A stretch of 64,000 bases of DNA from Microbacteriaceae bacterium MWH-Ta3 (lineage in GTDB: Bacteria > Actinomycetota > Actinomycetes > Actinomycetales > Microbacteriaceae), in the NCBI GenBank assembly GCA_003053925.1, contig QBKD01000001.1, positions 1,178,001-1,242,000 of the forward strand. The letters are read 5' to 3'. Shown piece after piece: positions 18,555 through 31,276 of this stretch. The stretch's first letter is position 1, and every line of letters begins with the position of its first letter. Below the pieces are notes generated by a model. It was not told the DNA's origin and made no database searches. It saw only the letters and a program-made list of their open reading frames with translations. A program made the position numbers and the translations under genes.

Positions 18555-18584
18555 TTTACAGCGGAATGTGTAATTATCTAGTTA
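18555..18584 (+). promoter_or_regulatory. putative promoter of the potDABC operon
   Basis: TTTACA at 18555-18560 and TAGTTA at 18579-18584, 18 bases apart, about 48 bases before the potD ATG. Confidence 0.35.
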
Positions 18585-18631
18585 GCGCCGCGGCGTGACA
18601 ATGATGTCCTGAAAAGTAGGAGAGCAGCCCC

Positions 18632-19834
18632 ATGGTCCGTAATCTTCCCGAAGACCCGATCGTTCGCGAACTGGTTCAGCACGCACGCAAGGCCGCGATG
18701 TCGCGCCGCGCTCTGATTGGTGGAGCCGTCGGTACTGCCTCAGTTTTGTCTCTTGCCGCATGTGCGCCGGGATCGACCGAGCTGGTTCCCGCCGAAGACA
18801 TTTCGGCAACGGACAAGACGGTGAAGTGGGCCAACTGGCCGCTGTACCTCGATGAGGACGACGCGGGAAACCACCCCACTCTGGATGCGTTCACCGCAGC
18901 CACCGGAATTGCCGCCGAGTACCTCGTCGATGTCGACGACAACAACTCGTACTACGCCAAGGTCAAGGACCAGCTGGCGCTGGGCCAGGACATCGGGGCA
19001 GACACCGTGTGCCTCACGGAATGGATGGCCTCGCGGCTCATTCGCCGCGGTTACACGCAAAAGTTCGATTTGGCCAACATGCCCAACCACGCAAACCTGG
19101 TGGACACGCTCAAGAACCCCGACTTCGACCCTGGTCGCGCGCAGTCGCTGCCGTGGCAGGGTGGTTTTGCGGGAATCGCATATAACACCGAAAAGATTCC
19201 CAACGGTGTCAATAGCGTCGACGAACTGTGGACGTCGGACCTCAAGGGCCGTGTCACCGTCCTGTCCGAGATGCGCGACACGCTGGGCGTCATCATGCTT
19301 GCTCAGGGTGCCGACATCACCTCGTTCACCTCGGATGACTTCTACGCCGCAATGGACGTGCTCGAGGCGCAGGTCGGAAGCGGCCAGATTCGTAACGTCA
19401 AGGGCAACTCGTACTCGGAAGACCTCGTCAGTGAAGATGCATTGGCCGCCATCGGGTGGTCGGGCGACATCACCCTGCTGAACTACGAGGCGGGCTACGA
19501 GAAGTGGAAGTTCGTTATCCCCGAGTCGGGAGCAACGTTCTGGAATGACTCGTTCATCATCCCCATCGGTAGCGCCCACAAGACGAACGCCGAAACCCTT
19601 ATCAACTACTACTACGACCCCGCGGTCGCCGCCGAGGTCGCAGCCTGGGTGAACTACGTCACTCCAGTGAAGGGTGCGTACGACGAAGCCATCAAGATTG
19701 ATCCCGAACTGGCCAACAACAAGTTGATCTTCCCGGACGACGAGACGCTGTCGTCGGTTCATGTCTTCCGCACCTTGACCGACGCCGAAGAGAACGAATT
19801 CCAGGCCGCCTTCCAGGCTGTGCTGCTCGGCTAA
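18632..19834 (+). CDS. potD: polyamine ABC transporter substrate-binding lipoprotein
   Basis: Extracellular binding protein of 400 residues for spermidine/putrescine. The long N-terminal region (NLPEDPIVRELVQHARKAAMSRRAL) is typical of actinobacterial homologues and justifies the first ATG. It is followed by a hydrophobic stretch and the lipobox LAAC with Cys44. The mature part begins with KWANWPLYLD and contains WQGGFAGIAYN, as in PotD relatives. GGAGAG upstream serves as ribosome site. First gene of the potDABC operon. Confidence 0.92.
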   Translation: MVRNLPEDPIVRELVQHARKAAMSRRALIGGAVGTASVLSLAACAPGSTELVPAEDISATDKTVKWANWPLYLDEDDAGNHPTLDAFTAATGIAAEYLVDVDDNNSYYAKVKDQLALGQDIGADTVCLTEWMASRLIRRGYTQKFDLANMPNHANLVDTLKNPDFDPGRAQSLPWQGGFAGIAYNTEKIPNGVNSVDELWTSDLKGRVTVLSEMRDTLGVIMLAQGADITSFTSDDFYAAMDVLEAQVGSGQIRNVKGNSYSEDLVSEDALAAIGWSGDITLLNYEAGYEKWKFVIPESGATFWNDSFIIPIGSAHKTNAETLINYYYDPAVAAEVAAWVNYVTPVKGAYDEAIKIDPELANNKLIFPDDETLSSVHVFRTLTDAEENEFQAAFQAVLLG

Positions 19835-19849
19835 TTCCAGGAGAACACT

Positions 19850-21013
19850 GTGGCTAACGAACCTTCGGGTCGTGGCTTCGCGCAATCTGGCGCGGACCTC
19901 GAACTTGTACATGTAACCAAATCGTTCCCGGGCTTCACCGCCGTTGACGACCTCAGCCTCACGATCCCCGCAGGGTCATTCTTTGCCCTGCTGGGGCCAT
20001 CGGGTTGTGGCAAGACGACGACACTTCGTCTGATTGCGGGACTGGAAGAGCCCACGGCCGGAAAAATTTTGGTGGGCGGCAAAGACATCACGAATACCAA
20101 GGCCTATCAGCGGCCCGTGAACACGGTGTTCCAGTCCTATGCGCTTTTCCCTCACATGACGATTCTTGAAAACGTCGCCTTTGGTTTGAAGCGTCGCAAG
20201 ATTGCCGAACCGCTGAAGCTCGCACACGAGGCGCTCGCCCTCGTAGAACTTGACCACCTCGCGCAGCGCAAGCCGCAGCAGCTCTCGGGTGGACAGCAGC
20301 AGCGTGTTGCGTTAGCTCGTGCCGTCGTGAACCGCCCCGCACTCTTGCTCCTGGATGAGCCACTCGGTGCGCTCGACCTCAAGTTGCGTCGACAGATGCA
20401 GATCGAGCTCAAGGCGATCCAGTCCGAGGTGGGACTCACGTTCCTCCACGTGACTCACGACCAGGAAGAAGCCATGACCATGGCCGATACCGTAGCGGTA
20501 ATGAACAAGGGCAAGATCGAGCAGATGGGTGCACCTGCGGAACTCTATGAACTTCCGCACACTCGCTTCGTTGCAACCTTCTTGGGCCAATCGAACCTAT
20601 TCGATGGCCAGGTCACGGGCACCGAAGGAGACACCTTGGTTGTTAGCGTTCCCGGTGCCACACTGCACGTTTCCGCTGCACGATCGCAGGTTTCGGCAGG
20701 CGCAATCACCGTCGGTGTGCGTCCCGAGAAGCTCGAGATTCACCGCGAGAGCCCGAAGGCGGCCGGCCGCCAGGTCGTTGGCCCCGGTCGTGTTATCGAC
20801 ACCTCGTTCGCTGGTGTGTCCACTCAGTACGTGGTGACCGTCCCGGAACTCGGCGACATCACGGTGTTCGAGCAGAACGATGGCGACATCGTGGCCGTTG
20901 GTGAAGAAGTGTGGCTGTCGTGGTCGATTGGTCACGCTTTCGGTCTGCCCATCGAGGCGCCGTTCGACGAAACCGATCTCTCGACGCGCGCGTTGGCGAC
21001 AGCCGTTCAGTAG
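19850..21013 (+). CDS. potA: polyamine ABC transporter ATP-binding protein
   Basis: Energising subunit of 387 residues. Walker A is GPSGCGKT near residue 45, the signature LSGGQQQR, and Walker B LLLLDEPLGALD, followed by the H-loop VTHDQEEAM. The C-terminal TOBE domain includes VTVGVRPEKLEIH-like sequence (ITVGVRPEKLEI). The GTG start is supported by CAGGAGAAC and lies 15 bases after potD. Confidence 0.95.
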   Translation: MANEPSGRGFAQSGADLELVHVTKSFPGFTAVDDLSLTIPAGSFFALLGPSGCGKTTTLRLIAGLEEPTAGKILVGGKDITNTKAYQRPVNTVFQSYALFPHMTILENVAFGLKRRKIAEPLKLAHEALALVELDHLAQRKPQQLSGGQQQRVALARAVVNRPALLLLDEPLGALDLKLRRQMQIELKAIQSEVGLTFLHVTHDQEEAMTMADTVAVMNKGKIEQMGAPAELYELPHTRFVATFLGQSNLFDGQVTGTEGDTLVVSVPGATLHVSAARSQVSAGAITVGVRPEKLEIHRESPKAAGRQVVGPGRVIDTSFAGVSTQYVVTVPELGDITVFEQNDGDIVAVGEEVWLSWSIGHAFGLPIEAPFDETDLSTRALATAVQ

Positions 21014-21021
21014 GCACCGAC

Positions 21022-21942
21022 ATGGCAATTGGAGCTTTTTCCCACGGACCGAGCGGCGTCACAACTGACGCTACGGTTCAGCGCAGTAGCCGCATCGCGT
21101 GGTTGCTGCTTCTGCCCGGCATCGCCTACCTGATTCTGTTCTTCCTGGTGCCGTTGGCCTCGTTGGTCATGACGTCGTTCCAGGAGACGATCCCCGGCGG
21201 TTTCATTGGCGAGTACCAGAACGCCTTCCGCTGGGAGAACTATGTCGAGGTACTTGGGCTCTACGGCGAGCACACGATGCGCTCGTTCCTTTATGCGGCA
21301 ACCGCGACGATCATCGCCCTGATTATCGGTTATCCGCTGGCCTACTTCATTGGTGTCAAGCTGCGCCGCTTCCCGCTGCTGCAGTCGCTCGCGTTGGTGC
21401 TCGTCATTGCGCCGTTCTTCATCTCGTTCCTGCTGCGCACGCTTGCGTGGAAGCAAATTCTTGCCGATGAGGGTTTTGTCGTCGCCACGATGAAGACGCT
21501 GCAGCTTTTGCCGGACGATGCACACATCACGGGAACGGCCATTTCGGTTGTTTTCGGTTTGGCATACAACTTCATTCCATTCATGACGCTGCCGCTGTAC
21601 ACGACGCTCGAGCGCTTGGACCTTCGTTTGGTCGAGGCCGGTAGCGACCTCTATGCGAACCCCTTCACAACCTTCGTCAAGGTCACGGTGCCGTTGACGA
21701 TGCCCGGAATCATCTCGGGTACGTTGCTGACGTTCATTCCTGCCGCGGGTGACTATGTAAATGCAAGCGCGAACTTCCTGGGTTCCACCTCGACGGCCAT
21801 GATCGGAAACGTCATCGAGTCAAACTTCTTGGTGCTGCAAAACTTCCCGCACGCCGCCTCGATGAGCCTGATTCTGATGTCGGCGATCCTCGTGCTGGTG
21901 GCAACGTACGTGAAGAAGAGTGGAACGGAGGATCTGCTGTGA
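21022..21942 (+). CDS. potB: polyamine ABC transporter permease 1
   Basis: Inner-membrane permease of 306 residues with about six hydrophobic segments. The EAA-type loop is EAGSDLYANPFTTFVKVTVPLTMPGI. The ATG at 21022, shortly after potA, is chosen; longer open frames upstream would overlap potA deeply. It ends in a GTGA overlap with potC, which indicates coupled translation. Confidence 0.94.
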   Translation: MAIGAFSHGPSGVTTDATVQRSSRIAWLLLLPGIAYLILFFLVPLASLVMTSFQETIPGGFIGEYQNAFRWENYVEVLGLYGEHTMRSFLYAATATIIALIIGYPLAYFIGVKLRRFPLLQSLALVLVIAPFFISFLLRTLAWKQILADEGFVVATMKTLQLLPDDAHITGTAISVVFGLAYNFIPFMTLPLYTTLERLDLRLVEAGSDLYANPFTTFVKVTVPLTMPGIISGTLLTFIPAAGDYVNASANFLGSTSTAMIGNVIESNFLVLQNFPHAASMSLILMSAILVLVATYVKKSGTEDLL

Positions 21943-22733
21943 AACTCGGAAAGTGGCTTCTGCCGACCTATGCAATCCTGGCGCTGGTGTACCTGCTGGT
22001 TCCCATCGTGTACACCATTGCGTTTTCGTTCAATGATTCACAGCGCACCAACATTATTTGGAATGGTTTCACCTGGAACAACTGGTTGACGGTGTGCGAG
22101 GCACAGGGCGTTTGTGAAGCGTTTGGAAATTCAATTTTCATCGCCTCAATCTCCACCCTCGTCGCGACGGTATTGGGAACCGCAATTTCCATCGCTTTGG
22201 TTCGCTACCGTTTCAAGTTCCGTTCAGCAATGACTCTGTTGCTGTTCATGCCCATGGCGACGCCCGAAGTTGTGCTGGGTGCCGGCCTCGCTTCGCAGTT
22301 CTTGGCCGCGGGCATGCCCAAGGGAATCACCACCGTGATTCTTGCGCACATCATGTTCTGCATCTCGTTTGTCGTGGTGACAGTGCGTGCTCGTGTGGCC
22401 AGCCTGGATCCCAAGTTGGAAGAGGCGGGGCGCGACCTGTACGGATCGCCCTCGCAGGTGTGGTGGCGCATTACGTTCCCATTGCTGCTGCCCGGTATCG
22501 TGGCCGCCGCATTGCTGTCGTTCGCGCTGTCGTTTGACGACTTCATCATCACGAACTTCAACCGTGGCGCCGTCGATACGTTCCCGTCCTACGTGTACAC
22601 GGCAGCGGCTCGTGGAATCCCTGCCGAGGCCAACGTCATTGCCTCGGGTGTGTTCCTGCTGGCGATTGCCATGGTACTGGTGGCGCAAATTGGTGGGGCA
22701 ATCCGGCGGAAGAAGCTGGGCATCACGACGTAA
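21939..22733 (+). CDS. potC: polyamine ABC transporter permease 2
   Basis: Second permease of 264 residues with six predicted helices. The coupling loop reads EEAGRDLYGSPSQVWWRITFPLLLPGI. The GTG start overlaps the potB stop by four bases. It ends the operon and is followed by a terminator shared with the convergent asparaginase gene. Confidence 0.94.
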   Translation: MKLGKWLLPTYAILALVYLLVPIVYTIAFSFNDSQRTNIIWNGFTWNNWLTVCEAQGVCEAFGNSIFIASISTLVATVLGTAISIALVRYRFKFRSAMTLLLFMPMATPEVVLGAGLASQFLAAGMPKGITTVILAHIMFCISFVVVTVRARVASLDPKLEEAGRDLYGSPSQVWWRITFPLLLPGIVAAALLSFALSFDDFIITNFNRGAVDTFPSYVYTAAARGIPAEANVIASGVFLLAIAMVLVAQIGGAIRRKKLGITT

Positions 22734-22747
22734 GTCACGCTGCTGTT

Positions 22748-22782
22748 CAACTGCCGCTCATCCGCTGGATGGGCGGCAGTTG
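22748..22782. terminator. bidirectional terminator between potC and the asparaginase gene
   Basis: A 16-base stem, 22748-22763 with 22767-22782, with one wobble pair, between convergent genes. Confidence 0.75.
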
Positions 22783-22791
22783 TCGTTGGGC

Positions 22792-23757
22792 CTAGATCTG
22801 GACGGTCAACGAGCCGACAATGGCGTCGCCGCCGGTGATGGGGTCGGCAAGCTCGGAAATCAGCGCCTCGGCCTGTGCTTCGGTAATTTCGCCGTGACGC
22901 GCAAGCAACGTCAGTGCCACCGCGGTGGTGGGGCGTTGCGAGCCGTCCAGGCATTTCACCGCGACCGCGACCCCCGACGGCATACCGACGACAACGACCC
23001 CCTCGGCGCCGAGTTTGGCAAGCGCGCCCAGAGATTCGATGACGCGCGTATTGTCGCGCCCCTCGCCGTCGATTCCCCACGGGTTCGCGAGAACCGCGTC
23101 GAAGAGCCGTTGTGCGGCAGGATCCGTATTGCCCGTCACTCGGGCGATGCCCGTGGCCAGCGCCGTGAGGCTCATGCCATACAGCGGTGCGCCACAACCA
23201 TCGACGGCCGGCCACAGTTCGGTTGCGCCCATGAATTCTTCGACGGTGGCGCGAATCCGCTGCTGCAGCGGGTGCGCGGGATCCAGGTAGGTGGCGGTAT
23301 CCCAGCCATTCGTGACGCATGCGCGCAGAAACGCGGCGTGCTTTCCCGAACAGTTCATGGTGATACGCGCGGCAGCCTGTCCCTCGGCGATACGTTCCGC
23401 CTTTTCCGAATAGCCCAGTGGCCATTGAGGGGGACACCCCAGGTCGTCGGCAGACAGGTGGTCGTGTGCCAACATGCCGTCGACTACATCCGTGTGACGG
23501 TGCGAACCGCAATGGCTCGCCGTGGCCAGTACCAGTTCGGCACCCGCAAGATCGGCACCCGCGCGCAGCGCAGCTATTGCCTGAAAGGGCTTGAGTGTGG
23601 ATCGAGGGAAAATCGTTGCGGCAGTGTCGCCATGCGACGCAATGACCGTTCCGTCCGCACGAACGACAACGGCAGCGCCGATGTGACGTGATTCAACCAG
23701 ACCGTTGCGGTCGATTGACGCCAGTTCGACGCTGCCGTTGACAGTGAGCGCGTGCAT
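22792..23757 (-). CDS. L-asparaginase II family protein
   Basis: Protein of 321 residues of the Rhizobium-type asparaginase II family (distinct from the bacterial type I/II amidohydrolases). Characteristic stretches are RSTLKPFQAIA (Ser-x-x-Lys), SHCGSHRHTDVV, NCSGKHAAFLRAC (second Ser-x-x-Lys with Cys) and VDGCGAPLYGMSL. The expected reaction is asparagine to aspartate plus ammonia. The ATG overlaps the gabT stop by one base, so the two form an operon. Confidence 0.88.
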   Translation of the reverse strand: MHALTVNGSVELASIDRNGLVESRHIGAAVVVRADGTVIASHGDTAATIFPRSTLKPFQAIAALRAGADLAGAELVLATASHCGSHRHTDVVDGMLAHDHLSADDLGCPPQWPLGYSEKAERIAEGQAAARITMNCSGKHAAFLRACVTNGWDTATYLDPAHPLQQRIRATVEEFMGATELWPAVDGCGAPLYGMSLTALATGIARVTGNTDPAAQRLFDAVLANPWGIDGEGRDNTRVIESLGALAKLGAEGVVVVGMPSGVAVAVKCLDGSQRPTTAVALTLLARHGEITEAQAEALISELADPITGGDAIVGSLTVQI

Positions 23758-25088
23758 TACAGCGAGGACAGCGCCTCGTCGATAACGGCTACGGCGTCCA
23801 GAAGCAGTTCGTCCGACGTGACGACCGCGGGCAGGAAGCGCAGCACGTTTCCGTAGGTGCCCGCCGACAGCAAAAGCAGACCCTTCTTGATTGCATAGGC
23901 CGTGATGTGGGGAACCACGTCGGCGCGAGGCGTGTCGGTTCCCGGCTCGGTGAATTCGACGGCGAGCATTGCGCCCACTCCACGAACCTCGCCGATGACG
24001 GGGTGCTTCTTCTGTAGTTCCAGAAGTGCGCCCTTCAGCGTCTTCTCGACGCGCTTGGCTTCGGCCATGAGGTCGCGCTTCTCGATCTCCTCGAACACGG
24101 CAACCGCAGCGGCCGCAGCCATGGGGTTACCACCGAAGGTTCCGCCCAAGCCACCCGCGTGCGAGGCGTCCATGATTTCGGCGCGGCCCGTGACACCGGC
24201 GATGGGGAAACCGCCCGCGATGCCCTTGGCGCTCGTGACGAGGTCGGGAACAATACCGAAGTGCGACGAGGCGAAGTAGTTACCGGTGCGCATGATGCCC
24301 GACTGGACCTCGTCCGACACGTACACAATGCCGTTCTCGTTACACCACTTCACCAACGCGGGCAGGAAGCCGTCGGCCGGGACGATGAAGCCGCCTTCGC
24401 CCTGAATGGGTTCAACAACGAGGCAGGCGAGATCCTGGGCGCCGACCTTCTTTTCGAGGTACGAAATGGTGCGTGCCGCGGCCTCTTCGCCCGACAGTCC
24501 GTCGTGGAACGGGTACGAGTTTGGCGCGTGGTGGATGTCGCCAGCGAACGGGCCGAAGCCCAACTTGTAGGGCATTGCCTTGAAGTTCATAGCCATGGTG
24601 AGGTTCGTGCGACCGTGGTACCCGTGGTCGAGTACAGCGACACCCGAGCGGCCTGTGTACTTACGCGCGATCTTGACGGCGTTTTCAACGGCCTCGGCGC
24701 CCGAGTTCACCAGGACGGTCTTCTTGGCGAAGTCGCCGGGGGTGTGCTGGGCCAGCAGCTCACACACGCGTACATAGGATTCATAGCCCGCGACGGTGAA
24801 TAGCGTGTGGGTTACGGCACGGGCCTGAGCGGCAGCGGCTTCGATGACGGCGTCGTCGGAGTGGCCGATGGTCATGACGCCAATTCCACCGCCCATGTCG
24901 ACGATGTGGTTGCCATCGACGTCGACCATGATGGCGCCCTTTGCGCGGTCAATGTAGATGGGGTAGGTGGCAGAAACGCCACCCGAAACGACGGCCTGAC
25001 GGCGTGCATGAAGTGCCAGCGACTTGGGGCCAGGGATTTCAGTGACGACGATGCGCTCTTGAGCGACTGATGAGACGGCGGTGTTCAT
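23757..25088 (-). CDS. gabT: 4-aminobutyrate aminotransferase
   Basis: Class III PLP aminotransferase of 443 residues that converts GABA to succinate semialdehyde. Cofactor sites appear as VNSGAEAVENAVKIARKYTGR, SDEVQSGIMRTG and the lysine in TSAKGIAGGFPIAGVTGR. It would follow the patD reaction. TAAACT lies exactly six bases before the ATG, so a leaderless transcript starting here and covering the asparaginase gene is likely. Confidence 0.93.
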   Translation of the reverse strand: MNTAVSSVAQERIVVTEIPGPKSLALHARRQAVVSGGVSATYPIYIDRAKGAIMVDVDGNHIVDMGGGIGVMTIGHSDDAVIEAAAAQARAVTHTLFTVAGYESYVRVCELLAQHTPGDFAKKTVLVNSGAEAVENAVKIARKYTGRSGVAVLDHGYHGRTNLTMAMNFKAMPYKLGFGPFAGDIHHAPNSYPFHDGLSGEEAAARTISYLEKKVGAQDLACLVVEPIQGEGGFIVPADGFLPALVKWCNENGIVYVSDEVQSGIMRTGNYFASSHFGIVPDLVTSAKGIAGGFPIAGVTGRAEIMDASHAGGLGGTFGGNPMAAAAAVAVFEEIEKRDLMAEAKRVEKTLKGALLELQKKHPVIGEVRGVGAMLAVEFTEPGTDTPRADVVPHITAYAIKKGLLLLSAGTYGNVLRFLPAVVTSDELLLDAVAVIDEALSSL

Positions 25089-25094
25089 GCCACC

Positions 25095-25100
25095 AGTTTA
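25095..25100 (-). promoter_or_regulatory. -10 element of gabT
   Basis: TAAACT on the minus strand, six bases before the gabT ATG; leaderless pattern. Confidence 0.5.
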
Positions 25101-25139
25101 GTTGTGTCCGAACGATTATTACCTCAGAATTGAGGTCTT

Positions 25140-25601
25140 ATGAGTCACACTTTCGCGATTTCCCTGGAGTGGCAGCCGAACCGTCGCTTTCCCGACGCTG
25201 CGCTGGCGGAATATTCGCGCGAGGGGGTGATGACCGCAACTGGTCACGACCCTGTTTCGGTGTCTGCTGCGGGCGGTTTTGGTGGTGATATCGCCCGCTG
25301 GAATCCCGAAGAGCTGGTGATAGGCGCATTATCTCAATGCCACATGTTGTCGTTCCTGTGGGTAGCGCGCGACGAGGGCGTGGCCATCCTCGATTATCGC
25401 GACGATGCCCAGGGATCCATGGAGATGCGAGGCGGCACGGGCGCCATGACTCAGGTGACGCTGCGGCCTCACGTTGTGGTGGCGTCGACGTCCGATGCCG
25501 ACCGTGTCGAGGCGCTGCACGAGCGCGCTGCGGGAATGTGCATTATTCGAGCCAGCGTGAACTTCCCCGTCGAATTAGAATCTGGCGTTTCAGTTCGATA
25601 G
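25140..25601 (+). CDS. OsmC family protein
   Basis: Protein of 153 residues of the OsmC/Ohr fold, thiol-dependent enzymes that reduce organic hydroperoxides. The two family cysteines lie in GALSQCHMLSFL and AAGMCIIRASVNFPVELE. GAGG precedes the ATG by four bases. Divergent from gabT. The specific subfamily (Ohr or OsmC or YhfA-like) is not certain. Confidence 0.85.
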   Translation: MSHTFAISLEWQPNRRFPDAALAEYSREGVMTATGHDPVSVSAAGGFGGDIARWNPEELVIGALSQCHMLSFLWVARDEGVAILDYRDDAQGSMEMRGGTGAMTQVTLRPHVVVASTSDADRVEALHERAAGMCIIRASVNFPVELESGVSVR

Positions 25602-25652
25602 TCGCACGTACACTTAAATCTGTTCACCTTCGTGCGTATAAAAAGGACCATA

Positions 25653-26600
25653 ATGACCCGCATTTCTGTTGCCGCCTTGGCAACTGTCTCGTTCGTAGCG
25701 CTGTCGGCGCTGACCGGCTGCTCGGCCGCTGTAGGCGAGAACTGTGCGCCCGATGGTGCCGCATCGAAGGGCATTACCGTTTCGCCCGAGTTGGGCACCG
25801 AGCCCACCGTGGAATTTGGTGACCCGTTGACTGTCTCGTCGACGGAACGCACCGTCGTGACCGCGGGTTCGGGCGATGTTGTCGATTCCGGTGACACCGT
25901 CAAGATGCACTTCGCGCTGTACAACGGCACGACCGGTGACTACATCGAGGCCTCGAACTTCCTCGAAGGCGGCGAAACCGCATTCCCCGTTGACACGGCT
26001 GCCACTCAGTTCGTCGGAATCGCCAAGGTTTTGAACTGCACCACCGTGGGCTCGCGCGTGGTTGGCGTCATCCCCAATGCCGAGGGCTTCGGCGAGTCCG
26101 CAGTTGACGCGGGACTCGGTGCCGAGGATGTACTCGTCATCGTTGCCGATGTGGTCTCGATTGTCCCCGCGCCTCTGGCCGAGGCCACGGGCGAAGTTGT
26201 CGCTCCGGTCGATGGTTTCCCCGCCGTGGAATACGTTGACGGCACGGTCACGGTCGATGTGGACACTGCTGCTGTACCAACCGAATTTGCTCTCGAGACA
26301 CTCATCAAGGGTGCGGGTGAGGTTGTTGCCGATGGCGCAACCGTCGTTGTCAACTACCACGGTGTCAACATGAACACCGGAGTGGTCTTCGACTCCAGCT
26401 TTGACCGCGGTACTCCTGCCACCTTCAATGTGAACCAGGTTATCCAGGGCTTCCACGATGCAATCGTGGGTCAGACGATCGGCTCGCGCGTTGTCGTGAT
26501 CATCCCCGCGGACCTGGGCTACGGTGACGAGGGATCGGGCGACCTCATCGCCGGCGGCGACACTCTGCTGTTCGTCGTCGACATTCTGGGACTTTCCTAA
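25653..26600 (+). CDS. FKBP-type peptidyl-prolyl isomerase lipoprotein
   Basis: Secreted lipoprotein of 315 residues. The signal peptide ends in the lipobox LTGC (Cys23). Two FKBP-like domains follow: residues about 60-165 (DSGDTVKMHFALYNGTTG) and about 215-315 (DGATVVVNYHGVNMNTGVVFDSSFDRG, then GDEGSGDLIAGGDTLLFVVDIL). The second matches the canonical FKBP better. The ATG at 25653 follows AAAAGGACC; an upstream in-frame GTG is less likely. It probably assists folding of exported proteins. Confidence 0.88.
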   Translation: MTRISVAALATVSFVALSALTGCSAAVGENCAPDGAASKGITVSPELGTEPTVEFGDPLTVSSTERTVVTAGSGDVVDSGDTVKMHFALYNGTTGDYIEASNFLEGGETAFPVDTAATQFVGIAKVLNCTTVGSRVVGVIPNAEGFGESAVDAGLGAEDVLVIVADVVSIVPAPLAEATGEVVAPVDGFPAVEYVDGTVTVDVDTAAVPTEFALETLIKGAGEVVADGATVVVNYHGVNMNTGVVFDSSFDRGTPATFNVNQVIQGFHDAIVGQTIGSRVVVIIPADLGYGDEGSGDLIAGGDTLLFVVDILGLS

Positions 26601-26623
26601 ACACCGAGGTCGTCGGTCGTTCG

Positions 26624-26629
26624 TACAAT
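26624..26629 (+). promoter_or_regulatory. -10 element of ligA
   Basis: TACAAT six bases before the ligA ATG; no ribosome site, leaderless pattern. Confidence 0.55.
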
Positions 26630-26632
26630 TGA

Positions 26633-29367
<2,735 letters not shown>

Positions 29368-29456
29368 GTCTCCATTGTGCGCCTGCTGCGGCACCAGCGC
29401 CACACGTCGCTCCAATTCCGCTCGATAGAATTAGGCGACCGAAAGTACGGAGAAGC

Positions 29457-29756
29457 ATGCCCGAGATTACTGAGGAGACGGTGTCGCACCTTGCGAACCT
29501 CGCCCGAATTGCTCTGACCCCTGACGAAATCGCAAAGCTGACGGGGGAATTGTCCGCAATTGTTCACGCCGTCGAAGCGGTGAACCAGGTGGCGACTCCG
29601 GATGTTCCCGCAACCTCGCACCCCATTCCCATGGAGAACGTGTGGCGCGATGATGTTGTCGCCGATCAGCTGACAACCGAACAGGCTCTGGCCGGTGCAC
29701 CCGACCACGACGGTTCGCGCTTCCGTGTCACCGCGATTTTGGGGGAGGAGCACTAA
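29457..29756 (+). CDS. gatC: Asp-tRNA(Asn)/Glu-tRNA(Gln) amidotransferase subunit C
   Basis: Small subunit of 99 residues that stabilises the GatAB complex. It begins [25 protein letters not shown] and has the [18 protein letters not shown] belt region. An ACGGAGAAG ribosome site precedes the ATG. A TAGAAT hexamer about 25 bases upstream is a likely -10 element. The stop overlaps the gatA start by one base. Confidence 0.96.
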   Translation: MPEITEETVSHLANLARIALTPDEIAKLTGELSAIVHAVEAVNQVATPDVPATSHPIPMENVWRDDVVADQLTTEQALAGAPDHDGSRFRVTAILGEEH

Positions 29757-31276
29757 TGGCCGATCTCATCCACATGTCTGCCGCGGAACTGTCGTCAGCT
29801 CTGGCGGCACGTGAGGTCTCGAGCGTCGAGGTCACGACCGCACATCTGGCACAAATTGATGCGATTGATGGCAATTTGGGTGCATTCCTGCACGTCAATG
29901 CCAATGCGCTTGCGGTGGCCGAAGAGGTCGATGCCGCGCGCGCTGCGGGCGAGCCTCTGCACGCTCTTGCGGGTGTCCCCGTGGCCGTCAAGGACGTTCT
30001 GTGCACGTTGGACATGCCCTCCACCGCCGGTTCCAAGATTCTGGAAGGCTGGATTCCCCCCTACGACGCGACCCCCGTGCGTAAGCTGCGCGAGGCACGC
30101 ATGATTCTGTTGGGCAAGACCAACATGGACGAATTCGCCATGGGGTCGTCGACCGAGCATTCCGCTTATGGAATCACGCGCAACCCGTGGGATGGCGACC
30201 GCATTCCCGGTGGCTCTGGTGGCGGTTCTGCGGCAGCTGTCGGCGCCTACGAGGCGCCGCTGGCCCTGGGTTCGGACACCGGCGGGTCGATTCGCCAGCC
30301 CGCATCGGTGACGGGCACCGTGGGTGTTAAGCCCACCTACGGCGGCGTCAGCCGTTACGGCGCGATTGCGCTTGCCTCGTCGCTCGACCAGATTGGGCCT
30401 GTGTCGCGAACCGTTCTGGATTCTGCCCTCCTGCACGATGTGATCGGTGGTTACGATCACCACGATTCGACGAGCATTCCCACCCCGTGGGCATCCTTCA
30501 CCGACGCGGCTCGTCGTGGCGCCGCCAGTGGGTCGTTGGCTGGAGTTCGAGTGGGTGTCATCAAGGAGCTCGATAGCGAGGGCTTCCAGCCCGGCGTGCG
30601 CGCACAATTCCACGCGACTCTCGAGATGCTGGCGGCACACGGCGCCGAAATCGTCGAGGTGAGTGCGCCCAATTTCGATTACGCCGTTTCGGCGTACTAC
30701 CTGATTCTGCCTGCCGAGGCATCAAGCAACCTTGCGAAGTTCGACTCGGTGCGATTCGGCCTGCGCGTGACACCCGAGGGAACACCCACGGTCGAGAGCG
30801 TCATGAGCGCAACCCGCGAAGCCGGATTCGGCGACGAGGTCAAGCGCCGCATCATTCTGGGAACCTACGCGTTGTCAGCCGGTTATTACGACGCCTACTA
30901 CGGTTCGGCCCAGAAGGTGCGCACGCTCATTCAGCGCGATTTCGCCGCGGCATTCGATCAGGCCGATGTGTTGGTGAGCCCCACGGCTCCGACCACGGCG
31001 TGGAAGCTGGGGGAGAAACTCGATGATCCGCTTGCGATGTGGCTGTCGGACATTACGACAATTCCCGCGAACCTCGCTGGTATCCCGGGCATGAGCATCC
31101 CCATGGGGCTTGCCGCCGAAGACAACCTGCCGACGGGCCTGCAGATCATGGCGCCCGCTCATGCGGACGCCCGACTGTACGAAATCGGTGCAACCATCGA
31201 GGCGCTGTTGGACGCCCAGCGCGGCGCACCGTTCCACACACTGAACCCCCACTTCTCGGCAGGAGGAAACCGCTAA
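29756..31276 (+). CDS. gatA: Asp-tRNA(Asn)/Glu-tRNA(Gln) amidotransferase subunit A
   Basis: Amidase subunit of 506 residues that releases ammonia from glutamine for transamidation of mischarged tRNA. The catalytic triad can be read directly: Lys79 in PVAVKDVL, Ser154 in GGSGGGS and Ser178 in GSDTGGSIR. It overlaps both gatC and gatB by one base. The presence of GatCAB implies that Gln-tRNA, and perhaps Asn-tRNA, is made indirectly. Confidence 0.98.
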   Translation: MADLIHMSAAELSSALAAREVSSVEVTTAHLAQIDAIDGNLGAFLHVNANALAVAEEVDAARAAGEPLHALAGVPVAVKDVLCTLDMPSTAGSKILEGWIPPYDATPVRKLREARMILLGKTNMDEFAMGSSTEHSAYGITRNPWDGDRIPGGSGGGSAAAVGAYEAPLALGSDTGGSIRQPASVTGTVGVKPTYGGVSRYGAIALASSLDQIGPVSRTVLDSALLHDVIGGYDHHDSTSIPTPWASFTDAARRGAASGSLAGVRVGVIKELDSEGFQPGVRAQFHATLEMLAAHGAEIVEVSAPNFDYAVSAYYLILPAEASSNLAKFDSVRFGLRVTPEGTPTVESVMSATREAGFGDEVKRRIILGTYALSAGYYDAYYGSAQKVRTLIQRDFAAAFDQADVLVSPTAPTTAWKLGEKLDDPLAMWLSDITTIPANLAGIPGMSIPMGLAAEDNLPTGLQIMAPAHADARLYEIGATIEALLDAQRGAPFHTLNPHFSAGGNR

